Below, one piece after another: positions 1 to 6,915 of a DNA stretch of 56,554 nucleotides (the stretch's first letter is position 1; every line of letters starts with the position of its first letter). This DNA is from Klebsiella pneumoniae (GTDB lineage: Bacteria > Myxococcota_A > UBA796 > SXON01): the NCBI GenBank assembly GCA_945861635.1, contig CAMAWH010000033.1, positions 1-56,554 of the forward strand, read 5' to 3'. The notes under the pieces were generated by a model. That model had not been told where the DNA came from. It ran no database searches and saw only the letters and a program-made list of their open reading frames with translations. The translations under genes and the position numbers were made by a program.

Positions 1-397
1 CAGCAATCGGTGTTTCCGGCGGATAGGCAAGCCCCTCCACGGGGGAGACGAACGCAACGCCCGGAGCCTCGTCCGGCACGACGGAAACAGCGTGTTGCAC
101 GTCCGTGGCCATCTGATCACGGTCCACGACGCGCAGCCCAATCTCCCGAACCCCCTCCTTCACGCCACCCGGAAGCGCAAAGAGCACCGTTCCATCCTCG
201 GCGAAGCTCGCCTCGCCCACGAGCGCCTCTCCGTCGGCGGTCCAGGACATCGACAGGTCGGCAAGATCATTTTCCACGTCCACGACGGTAGCGGCGAATT
301 GCAGCGGGTGACCCGCCGGAAGCGTGCTCCCGTCCGCCGGAGTCAGCATGTCTACGGTCGGAGCGGCGCCACACGCAGCGAGGAGGAAGAACAGCAT
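1..397 (-). CDS. Ig-like domain lipoprotein, C-terminus cut by window edge
   Basis: The gene starts at ATG 397 and reads out of the window at position 1, so about 132 N-terminal residues are seen. The product begins with the very short hydrophobic stretch MLFFLLAAC, a lipobox with Cys9 as predicted lipidation site, and no basic residue before it. The following residues look like two successive bacterial Ig/PKD-type beta domains: the phrase TPADGSTLPAGHPLQFAA opens the first, and a similar SPVEGLAYPPETPI opens the next at the window edge. Such domains usually serve adhesion or a structural role on the cell surface. The start was chosen because of the lipobox; a GGAGG lies directly upstream but unusually close to the ATG. 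Confidence 0.7.
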   Translation of the reverse strand, partial: MLFFLLAACGAAPTVDMLTPADGSTLPAGHPLQFAATVVDVENDLADLSMSWTADGEALVGEASFAEDGTVLFALPGGVKEGVREIGLRVVDRDQMATDVQHAVSVVPDEAPGVAFVSPVEGLAYPPETPIA

Positions 398-452
398 CCC
401 TCCACCATAGCGCGGGCGGGCGGGTACGTTGAGCGAAACGGACCGCCACCGC

Positions 453-842
453 ATGCGCATGTCAGCTCCCACCGCCGTTGCCGACGTGCTCGACCGCTTG
501 ACGATCCTGGAGCTGAAAGCGAGCCGGATTCCGGCCGGTCCCGGACGAGAAAACGTCGTCCGGGAACGGGCGGCGCTGCTTTCCTGTTGGATCGATGCTG
601 GCTTGCCGGAGGACATCCCCGAACGCGCTGACCTTGCGACGGTCAATCGCCATCTGTGGGATGTCGAGGACGCCCTGCGTCGCCACGAGTCCGAGCAGCG
701 CTTTGACGACGAATTCGTCCAACTCTCGCGCTCCGTGTACCGGCTGAATGACCAGCGGGCCGCGCTGAAACGCGCTATCAACGCTCGTTTCCATTCGTCG
801 CTGCAAGAAGAGAAACATCACCCGGCGTACCCTTCCGGTTAG
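453..842 (+). CDS. DUF6165-like small protein
   Basis: A protein of about 129 residues. The N-terminal segment VADVLDRLTILELKASRI matches the way DUF6165 family proteins begin (a hydrophobic helix with D-x-hTIL-E-hK), a family of unknown function often found near glycan or surface-polysaccharide genes. The rest is charged and helical. ATG codons at 453 and 459 are both possible; an upstream TTG at 429 would add a basic, non-conserved extension. The gene ends 9 bases before moaC and probably forms a short operon with it. The family assignment is from memory of the motif; function is unknown. Confidence 0.6.
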   Translation: MRMSAPTAVADVLDRLTILELKASRIPAGPGRENVVRERAALLSCWIDAGLPEDIPERADLATVNRHLWDVEDALRRHESEQRFDDEFVQLSRSVYRLNDQRAALKRAINARFHSSLQEEKHHPAYPSG

Positions 843-851
843 GATCTGTTC

Positions 852-1319
852 ATGTCGTTGACCCACATCGATGAAGCCGGAAATGCGCGGATGGTGGATG
901 TCAGCGGAAAGGCAATCACGACGCGAGTCGCGATTGCGGAAGGTCGGGTGTACCTCACAGCTGCGGCGTTGGAACAGGTCAACGCTCGGACGGCGAAAAA
1001 GGGAGACGTGCTGGGCGTAGCCCAGATCGCCGGCATTCAGGCGGCGAAACGGACGGGGGATCTCATCCCGCTATGCCATCCTCTGGCGCTGGACGCCGTC
1101 GATGTGCGGCTTACGACAGAAGCGACTGCCATCCATATCGTCGCCACGGTCCGGTGTACCGGCCGGACCGGCGTCGAAATGGAGGCGTTGACCGCCGTGA
1201 GTGTCGCAGCGCTGACGGTCTACGACATGCTGAAGGCCGTGGACCGCGGGATCCGGATCGACGGCGTCCGCCTCCTCGAAAAGTCTGGTGGACGGTCGGG
1301 AGCGTGGCGGGCATCGTGA
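852..1319 (+). CDS. moaC: Cyclic pyranopterin monophosphate synthase MoaC
   Basis: MoaC acts in the cytoplasm in molybdenum cofactor synthesis, converting 3',8-cyclo-GTP (made by MoaA) to cyclic pyranopterin monophosphate. The 155-residue length is normal for the family. Signature segments are present in order: the N-terminal [14 protein letters not shown], then [20 protein letters not shown] with the conserved CHPL, then [20 protein letters not shown], and the C-terminal [10 protein letters not shown]. MoaA and the other moa genes are not in the window. The stop codon overlaps the GTG of the next gene, so the two are translationally coupled. Confidence 0.95.
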   Translation: MSLTHIDEAGNARMVDVSGKAITTRVAIAEGRVYLTAAALEQVNARTAKKGDVLGVAQIAGIQAAKRTGDLIPLCHPLALDAVDVRLTTEATAIHIVATVRCTGRTGVEMEALTAVSVAALTVYDMLKAVDRGIRIDGVRLLEKSGGRSGAWRAS

Positions 1320-1834
1320 GGAACATACTGTTTGTCGGCACCGCGGTTGTGGGAACGGCGTGCTCAAAGCTGCCTCCCCTGAGCGAGATTTGCGATGGGG
1401 ATGCTTCCCTTGCCGACACGACCATCACCGGCGCGGAGCACGTGGAGGGAGAGGTTGAGTATGCCGACACGCCGCCAATGGGCGGGGACCACAACGCCTG
1501 CTGGACCACGTGGACGGCCCACACAACCGAGGTGCCCGAGGAGAACTGGGTGCATAATCTGGAGCATGGCGGCGTGGTATTCCTATACAACTGCCCGGAT
1601 GGGTGCGAGGAGGAGGTTACCGCGCTCACGGCGTTCGTCGCCGACCTTCCAACGGGGCGCGGTCTGCTGACGCCCTACGCCGCCATGGCGAGCGAATTCG
1701 CGGCGGTGGCGTGGGAACATCGCCTGCTCACACGCTGCCTCGACCTCGACGCGTTCCAGACGTTCTTCGACGAACACGTTGCACAGGCGACAGAAGACGT
1801 CACCGCTGATCCGGCCGCCGGCTGTACACCCTGA
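1316..1834 (+). CDS. DUF3105-like lipoprotein
   Basis: The gene starts with GTG 1316, sharing GTGA with the moaC stop. The product (172 residues) opens with a signal peptide ending in GTAC, a lipobox with Cys about residue 16. The C-terminal part contains [18 protein letters not shown], the hallmark of DUF3105 proteins (H-x2-EHG-x-V-x2-Y). The family is of unknown function, is usually exported, and the conserved His/Glu residues suggest metal binding. Several cysteines (residues near 76, 106, 110, 158 and 170) may form disulfides. The link to moaC seems to be operon position only. Confidence 0.75.
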   Translation: MRNILFVGTAVVGTACSKLPPLSEICDGDASLADTTITGAEHVEGEVEYADTPPMGGDHNACWTTWTAHTTEVPEENWVHNLEHGGVVFLYNCPDGCEEEVTALTAFVADLPTGRGLLTPYAAMASEFAAVAWEHRLLTRCLDLDAFQTFFDEHVAQATEDVTADPAAGCTP

Positions 1835-1866
1835 GCGGGTGTCAACAACCTCTCACGTCGCCGCCG

Positions 1867-2580
1867 TCACAATCCCTCCTCACGGACGCCGGCACCCATG
1901 GCGTCGATCGTTTCGACGGCGCCGTAGCTTCGCGGCGGTGGCACCGCGTGCACGGTTGCGACGATTGTCGCCCCAAAGGTACGCACCTCCGAGCGCAGCA
2001 GCACGCCATTTCCGTCGATATCGAAACGCGCCAGCCCGTCGGGGCTGGACACCGAAAACCGCGTCGCCGGGACGTTCTGGTTTCCGATACGGACCGCGAC
2101 GGGCACCCCCTCCGCCACCGTACCCGTCAGGACGTCGCCTGTTTCGGCGACGATGATGCCCGCCACCCCTGGCACCTGCAGCAGGGACGTTCGGCCCGGA
2201 TCGAGCAGATCCAGCGTCGTGAGCCGGGCTTGTCCGGCAGTCAGGTTCGACTCATGCACGCCGTCTCCCTGCGCGCGCGTGAGGCGCCAGCCGCCGCCTG
2301 GGACCTCAATGCCCTGAATTTGTGAGACAACGCCTGCAATCTCGGTGGATGCGGAGAAGTTGGCACCGCGCGGAGAGGACGACGCACTCTCCCTGCAGCG
2401 CACCGAAACTCCGGCCACGAGAAGCTCGGTATACACATTGAGCACCCGCCTCTCCCCATCTTCACGTGGAAGAAACCGGATATCCACCGTTCTGGTTCCC
2501 GCCTTCTGCCCGTCGATCGACAAATCGTAGACGAGATGTGCGTCGTCGGCGAGCGCAATGGCGGCGAGCGCAAGAAACAT
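1867..2580 (-). CDS. Exported protein of unknown function (DUF6134/DUF3108-like)
   Basis: The predicted product is 237 residues. The chosen start, ATG 2580, gives the N-terminus MFLALAAIALADD, a short signal peptide with cleavage after Ala-Leu-Ala. Longer upstream readings are Arg-rich and not convincing. The mature protein is mostly predicted beta strand. It opens with YDLSIDGQKAGTRTVDIRF, resembling the beta-clam type proteins of DUF6134/DUF3108 that bind hydrophobic ligands or sit in the periplasm. The gene is divergent from the radical SAM gene that starts 34 bases away, so both promoters must lie in or near 2581-2613. No catalytic motif is visible. Confidence 0.6.
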   Translation of the reverse strand: MFLALAAIALADDAHLVYDLSIDGQKAGTRTVDIRFLPREDGERRVLNVYTELLVAGVSVRCRESASSSPRGANFSASTEIAGVVSQIQGIEVPGGGWRLTRAQGDGVHESNLTAGQARLTTLDLLDPGRTSLLQVPGVAGIIVAETGDVLTGTVAEGVPVAVRIGNQNVPATRFSVSSPDGLARFDIDGNGVLLRSEVRTFGATIVATVHAVPPPRSYGAVETIDAMGAGVREEGL

Positions 2581-2613
2581 CGGCGGCACACTAACCCGGC
2601 TATACCGACGCCC

Positions 2614-4101
2614 ATGCCGTCTCCGCGCCAGCTTCGCGACGCCTATCAGGCGCCCGTGGCGCGGGAAACCGGCCGGCCCTTTCCGAAAGCACGGCAACGC
2701 CTGGCGCTGGCGTACCCATCCCCGTACCGCGCCGGCATGTCCTCGCTCGGGTACCAGTGGATCGGTTCCGTACTATCGGAGGCGGGATTCGGCGTTGAGC
2801 GAATATTTCTTCCGGATGACGTGGAGGCGTGGCGCACAGCGCGCATCTCTCCGTACTCCCTCGAATCCGGTACGTCGCTCGCTGATTTTCCGCTCATCGC
2901 CATCTCCGTTGCGTACGAATTGGAAATCGCCGGCTTGGTCGAGTTGCTCCGCCTCGCGAGGATTCCACCGCTGCGGAAGGACCGGACGTCCCATCACCCG
3001 AAAATCCTGGTCGGAGGGCCGCTGACGTTTTCCAACCCGCTCCCGTGCGCGCCATTTGCCGACGCAATGATCTGGGGAGAGGGGGAGGCCGTGATCGGGG
3101 AGGCGGTAGCAGCGTTCTTTGCGGATGGCGACTTCGACGCCCTTGCGACGATGCCCGGGGGTTGGCTCCCGGGAATGGGGCGCGTGCCCGTAGCCAAGGC
3201 CAACGACGACCTTCTGCCCGCGCGCTCTCGAATCATGAGTCCAGACGCCGAATTGCACGACATGTTCCTCATCGAGGGCGAGCGTGGCTGCCACCGCACG
3301 TGCACCTTTTGCGTCATGCGCCGAAGCACGAACGGCGGCATGCGGCTGGTGACGCCCGCTGCAATCATGGGCTTTGTGCCTGCCGAAGCGAAGCGCGTCG
3401 GACTCGTGGGCGCCGCCATTTCGGACCACCCCGAACTGGTTGGCGTGATCGGCGCCATCGTCGACAGCGGGCGCGGCGTCGGAATTTCCAGCTTGCGCGC
3501 CGATCGGGTAGCCTTGAAGCCGGACATTCCCCGCCTGCTGCGGGCGGGCGGATACGCGACGCTGACCGTCGCAAGTGACGCCGCATCGCAGCGCTTACGA
3601 CGTACCATCGCCAAGGGGACGACCGAGGCTCACCTGCTCGCATGCGCGGAAGCCGCGAAAGAACACCATTATCGGCTACTCAAGGTCTACATGATGGTCG
3701 GCCTCCCCGGCGAGGAAGACGACGATATCGAGGAACTGCTGGCGTTCACCCGCAAGTTAGCGGCTATTCACCCGGTGACGCTCGGCATTGCGCCGTTCGT
3801 GCCGAAGTTCGCAACTCCTCTTGTAGATGCCCCGTTTGCCGGGATCGGCGTCGTCGAATCGCGGCTCGCGGCCATTCGTGGTGGCCTGAAGGGCTCACGT
3901 GCGGACCTGAGGCCAACCTCGGCGCGGTGGGCATGGGTTGAGTATCGTCTGGCGCAGGGGGGAGAGGAGGCCGGCCTCGCCGTTCTCACCGCCGTCCTCG
4001 CGGGCGGAACCTTTGGGGACTACAAGCGGGCGCTCACCGAGCTTCCGGAGCGACATCGCGCTGCGACGCTGGAACGGAGAGCGGAAATAGCTGCAGGTTG
4101 A
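2614..4101 (+). CDS. B12-binding-type radical SAM protein
   Basis: A 495-residue protein starting at ATG 2614. The N-terminal ~200 residues resemble a cobalamin-binding-like Rossmann domain (LALAYPSPYRAGMSSLGYQW, then a GGP turn near residue 133), but no clear DxHxxG cobalamin motif was found. The radical SAM core follows, with the 4Fe-4S ligands Cys226, Cys230 and Cys233 (C-H-R-T-C-T-F-C). Further on are a GxxSLRAD strand and VGLPGE, typical of this superfamily branch. The substrate is unknown; relatives include TIGR03960-type enzymes. The last 68 bases overlap the end of the convergent TIGR02147 gene. Confidence 0.8.
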   Translation: MPSPRQLRDAYQAPVARETGRPFPKARQRLALAYPSPYRAGMSSLGYQWIGSVLSEAGFGVERIFLPDDVEAWRTARISPYSLESGTSLADFPLIAISVAYELEIAGLVELLRLARIPPLRKDRTSHHPKILVGGPLTFSNPLPCAPFADAMIWGEGEAVIGEAVAAFFADGDFDALATMPGGWLPGMGRVPVAKANDDLLPARSRIMSPDAELHDMFLIEGERGCHRTCTFCVMRRSTNGGMRLVTPAAIMGFVPAEAKRVGLVGAAISDHPELVGVIGAIVDSGRGVGISSLRADRVALKPDIPRLLRAGGYATLTVASDAASQRLRRTIAKGTTEAHLLACAEAAKEHHYRLLKVYMMVGLPGEEDDDIEELLAFTRKLAAIHPVTLGIAPFVPKFATPLVDAPFAGIGVVESRLAAIRGGLKGSRADLRPTSARWAWVEYRLAQGGEEAGLAVLTAVLAGGTFGDYKRALTELPERHRAATLERRAEIAAG

Positions 4102-4891
4102 GTTGATAGACGCGCTCGCGCGGCTCATCGACGCCATCGCACAGGTCCAGAATTCGTTCCTGAAAGGCGTCCAATTCGCGTTTTAGGCGCGGGATGAGCC
4201 AACTGGGGATGGAAACGGTCAGGGCGCAATAGTGACGCTCCGCTGCGGGAACCGTCGCGAGCGCCTCCGCCGCGCGCTCCATCATGCCCACGTGGTAGTT
4301 AAAAGCCGCCAAACCGGCAACTTCGTGGGGAGTCACGACGCTCGCCTCCGCGGGGCGTAGCGTCCCCGAGGCGTCAGCCGCCAACAACCCGAGCGAAAGG
4401 AGTAGGTCAAGACCCCGCTTTACCTGCGCGGGAGGCACGCGTGGGCGAAGGCGACTCGCGATCCACTCCGGGTCGTTGCGAAAGTCCGCACACGCCGCCA
4501 GCTCGCGGATCGCCGGGTAGTACCAAGCGGAGAGGTATTCGACCGAATCGCCCTCCAGTTGGCGCGCCTCACGGAATCGCCGCGTGGCGCGAACCCTTTC
4601 CCACGCGCGATTTCGCGCGTCACTCGTCTCGGCTTGATCGAGTAGAACGAGGGCGGTGAAAAACGAGGCGTCGTCGCCCTTCAACCCCAACGCCAGAACA
4701 AATCCCTCCGTGGTCGCGGGCGTAAGGTTTCGCTTCCCCTCCGCGACGGCAAGCAGCAACGACGGCGAGGATTGGCCCGCCTTTCGCGCGAACGCCCGGT
4801 GGCTGTACCGAGGGTTCGCCGCCTTGCGGGCTGCAAACCACTCCCGCAGGTAGAGCCGGTAATCGAGGTGTCCGTAGATGTCAGGCAACAT
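4034..4891 (-). CDS. TIGR02147 / DUF4423 family regulator
   Basis: 285 residues from ATG 4891. The family begins with P-D-I-x-x-H-x-D-Y-R-x-Y-L-R-x-W-F, seen here at residues 2-18, followed by a helix-turn-helix-like stretch (YSHRAFARKAGQSSPSLLLA). The downstream all-helical domain matches TIGR02147, a group common in Fibrobacter, Bdellovibrio and myxobacterial relatives and thought to act as transcription regulators. Three TGAGTAC-type sites lie within 130 bases upstream of this start (listed separately), consistent with autoregulation. The 3' end overlaps the convergent radical SAM gene. Confidence 0.8.
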   Translation of the reverse strand: MLPDIYGHLDYRLYLREWFAARKAANPRYSHRAFARKAGQSSPSLLLAVAEGKRNLTPATTEGFVLALGLKGDDASFFTALVLLDQAETSDARNRAWERVRATRRFREARQLEGDSVEYLSAWYYPAIRELAACADFRNDPEWIASRLRPRVPPAQVKRGLDLLLSLGLLAADASGTLRPAEASVVTPHEVAGLAAFNYHVGMMERAAEALATVPAAERHYCALTVSIPSWLIPRLKRELDAFQERILDLCDGVDEPRERVYQLNLQLFPLSVPASQRDVAPEAR

Positions 4892-4900
4892 CGCCCCTGA

Positions 4901-5019
4901 TGAGTACGCCAAGCCGCTGCGTTCGTCCACGAAAAATCGGCATCAGTGGCGGCTCGCCCAGATTCCCGTACTCACACGGAATACGGCAAATGCGAAAATG
5001 CGCGCACAAGGGTGAGTAC
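4901..5019. promoter_or_regulatory. Cluster of three TGAGTAC sites upstream of the TIGR02147 gene
   Basis: TGAGTACGC occurs at 4901-4909 and again at 5013-5021. The inverted form GTACTCAC lies at 4968-4975, making a perfect 8-base inverted repeat with GTGAGTAC at 5012-5019. The sites begin 10 bases upstream of the TIGR02147 start codon. They look like operator copies; the binding protein is inferred, not shown. Confidence 0.4.
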
Positions 5020-5171
5020 GCGCGACCGATTCGCGGTACCGTAGGTTTGGAGGCGGCGAGAGTTCGAGCCAGACCTGCTGGAGTTTTCGTTCTGGGTGCG
5101 CCGGACCGACCTGTCCGATGGAGTGCTCTGCCACGACGAGGGTGTGAAGGAGCCAGTGCCCGATGCCTTCC

Positions 5172-5203
5172 GAGGGCCGGTTTCCGAAAGGGAACCGGCC
5201 CTC
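5172..5203 (+). terminator. Strong GC-rich hairpin with GAAA tetraloop
   Basis: Positions 5172-5185 pair with 5190-5203 as a 14-base stem (one G-T pair) closed by GAAA, a stable GNRA loop. The downstream bases are TGCTTCTCG, only weakly T-rich, so it may be a terminator for a transcript from 5030 onward or a leader hairpin. It ends 21 bases before the ATG at 5225. Confidence 0.5.
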
Positions 5204-5224
5204 TGCTTCTCGCGGTCAACCCCG

Positions 5225-6262
5225 ATGAACGGTCGGCACGTTAGGCAGGGCCCGATGTGGCTGATCGGGTCCGGAGCGCTCGCCCTGCTCGGGGTATTGC
5301 TTGTCGCGCTGCTACTGGCGTTTGCCATTGCACGGCGGGCTGCCCGCGGCGTGAAACGGCTGGCCACCCGCCGCGAGCCGCCGTTGTTCGGCGTTCGGCC
5401 CGGAGCCCGTGCCCTCGACGACGCCGCCGAGCTGCGCACCTACCCCAATCGCCTCGCCGCCATCGAGGAGCGCCTCGTCGAACGCCACAGCGCCGTGCAG
5501 GAGCAACTCCGCGTCCTTCAAGAACGGCGGGCGGAAGTCGAGGTGAAAGAGGGTCGTGACGATCTGACCAAGAAGTACGCGGAGGACATCGCCCTGCTCG
5601 ACCGACGCGCAGAATCCATGCGGCGGGTGGTGGCCATGGTCTGGAAGACCCGTGCGATCCTTCTTTTGCGCGTCCACGTCGCCGTCACGGCGCGGAGGCG
5701 GCCCACCCTCGGACCCTTACCCGAACCCGGAGCGCCGCCGAGCGACCTGGCACGGGCCGCCGGCACCTGCCACGAGGCGGGAGTGGCCGTGCGTTTCTAT
5801 CTGGAGGATATCGACGAACGTACCGCAGCCATCGATGCGATCGTGCCGTCCGCGCCCCTGTGCGGTGACGTCGATGACGCCGTTCGCGCGGCGGTGGCAG
5901 GCGAAGTCGAGGCGACCCGCGCTGCCCACCGCGATCTGCGGGACAGGATGGATCGCCTCGCCGACAACCTCGTCTGGCTCGGTGACCACTTCTCCACCTT
6001 GAAGGTAGTCGACGGCGGAGATGAACCACCGACGGATCCCACCGGCAAGGACGGAAGCGCCGCGAACCTGATCGAGCAGGTGGCGGCGGCGATGAAGGGC
6101 CTGAACCGACTTGCCGGGAGCGTCGATCACACCGTTGCGGCGGCTGCGGTAGCGGGCCTGACGGCGGACGTGAGCCGGCTGGAGGAGGCGGGTCTGGAGG
6201 CGGAGGCCGAGGCGGAGGCGGAGCTGGAGGTCGAACGCCTGGTCGGAGGATTCGGACGATGA
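5225..6262 (+). CDS. Single-pass membrane protein with coiled coils
   Basis: 345 residues from ATG 5225 (ATG 5255 is also possible). One transmembrane helix lies at about residues 12-33, followed by a basic segment (ARRAARGVKRLATRR), so the long C-terminal part should be cytoplasmic. That part is helical, with heptad-like stretches around residues 75-150 and 240-340 and an Ala/Glu-rich end. I do not recognise a family. The stop overlaps the ATG of the HAD phosphatase gene (ATGA), so the two are coupled. The 14-base hairpin just upstream could affect expression. Confidence 0.6.
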   Translation: MNGRHVRQGPMWLIGSGALALLGVLLVALLLAFAIARRAARGVKRLATRREPPLFGVRPGARALDDAAELRTYPNRLAAIEERLVERHSAVQEQLRVLQERRAEVEVKEGRDDLTKKYAEDIALLDRRAESMRRVVAMVWKTRAILLLRVHVAVTARRRPTLGPLPEPGAPPSDLARAAGTCHEAGVAVRFYLEDIDERTAAIDAIVPSAPLCGDVDDAVRAAVAGEVEATRAAHRDLRDRMDRLADNLVWLGDHFSTLKVVDGGDEPPTDPTGKDGSAANLIEQVAAAMKGLNRLAGSVDHTVAAAAVAGLTADVSRLEEAGLEAEAEAEAELEVERLVGGFGR

Positions 6263-6879
6263 TGGAGATTTTAGATGCGCTTTCGGCGCTTCCCGCCGGA
6301 GAAGCCATCTTCGACCTCGATGGCACGCTGATCCACGGTGACATCGGGGAGAGCGTGATGCGCCGTCTGGGAGCGGCCGGTCATCGTAATGAAGCAACGC
6401 ACGGAATAGCCGATCTGTGGGAGCATTACCGGTCCATCGAGAGCTACGAGGGTCAGTGCCGCTTCGCCGCGGAATCACTGGCCGGGCTCAGTCAGCAGGC
6501 AGTTGAAGGGTTCGTCGACGACGCCTTCGCGCACGGAGATGTCGCGCCGATCGCGGTGGCCTGCGAACTCGCCCATGCCATCGCGCTGCGCCACAGGGTC
6601 TGGATCCTGACCGGCAGCGCAGAAATGCTTGGCCGCGCCGTCGCGCCCCGCCTGGGCATCGAGCGCGCGGTCGGCCTGCGGCTTTCCCCCGAAACCGGAC
6701 GAGGGCTATCCCCGATTACGTGCGGCGAAGGCAAGGTCCGGGCCACGTGGACGTGGTTCGGGCGGCGCCCCGTCTTCGCCATCGGGGACTCCCCGCACGA
6801 CCTTCCGCTCCTCCGCCTCGCCCACGTCGCCCGTACCTGCGGCAAGAACGCGGGGGTCGAGTTCCCCGCTTTTCCCTGA
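6259..6879 (+). CDS. HAD superfamily phosphatase (HAD-IB, SerB-like)
   Basis: 206 residues. The four HAD motifs are in order: motif I FDLDGTL near residue 18 with nucleophile Asp and acid Asp, motif II ILTGS near residue 115, motif III Lys in GEGKV, and motif IV IGDSPHDLPLL near residue 175. The cap is inserted between motifs I and II, as in phosphoserine phosphatase and related HAD-IB enzymes that dephosphorylate small metabolites. The exact substrate cannot be read from sequence. Its ATG overlaps the stop of the membrane protein gene. Confidence 0.85.
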   Translation: MMEILDALSALPAGEAIFDLDGTLIHGDIGESVMRRLGAAGHRNEATHGIADLWEHYRSIESYEGQCRFAAESLAGLSQQAVEGFVDDAFAHGDVAPIAVACELAHAIALRHRVWILTGSAEMLGRAVAPRLGIERAVGLRLSPETGRGLSPITCGEGKVRATWTWFGRRPVFAIGDSPHDLPLLRLAHVARTCGKNAGVEFPAFP

Positions 6880-6915
6880 TCAGGTTAGTCGGCGAGCCGC
6901 AAAAGGGGCAGGTCG

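Larger units (their letters stand above)
4892..5224. other. 333-base intergenic region, no protein gene; possible small RNA
   Basis: No convincing coding sequence is seen on either strand. The left half holds the TGAGTAC sites. The right half (about 5028-5203) has many short self-complementary segments and ends in a strong hairpin, so a small RNA running on the plus strand is possible. I could not match it to 6S, SRP, RNase P or tmRNA by their known core motifs. Confidence 0.35.

Noticed and set aside
5062..5070. GTTCGAGCC, resembling a tRNA T-loop
   Set aside because: No acceptor stem, anticodon arm or CCA around it; only the nine bases match.
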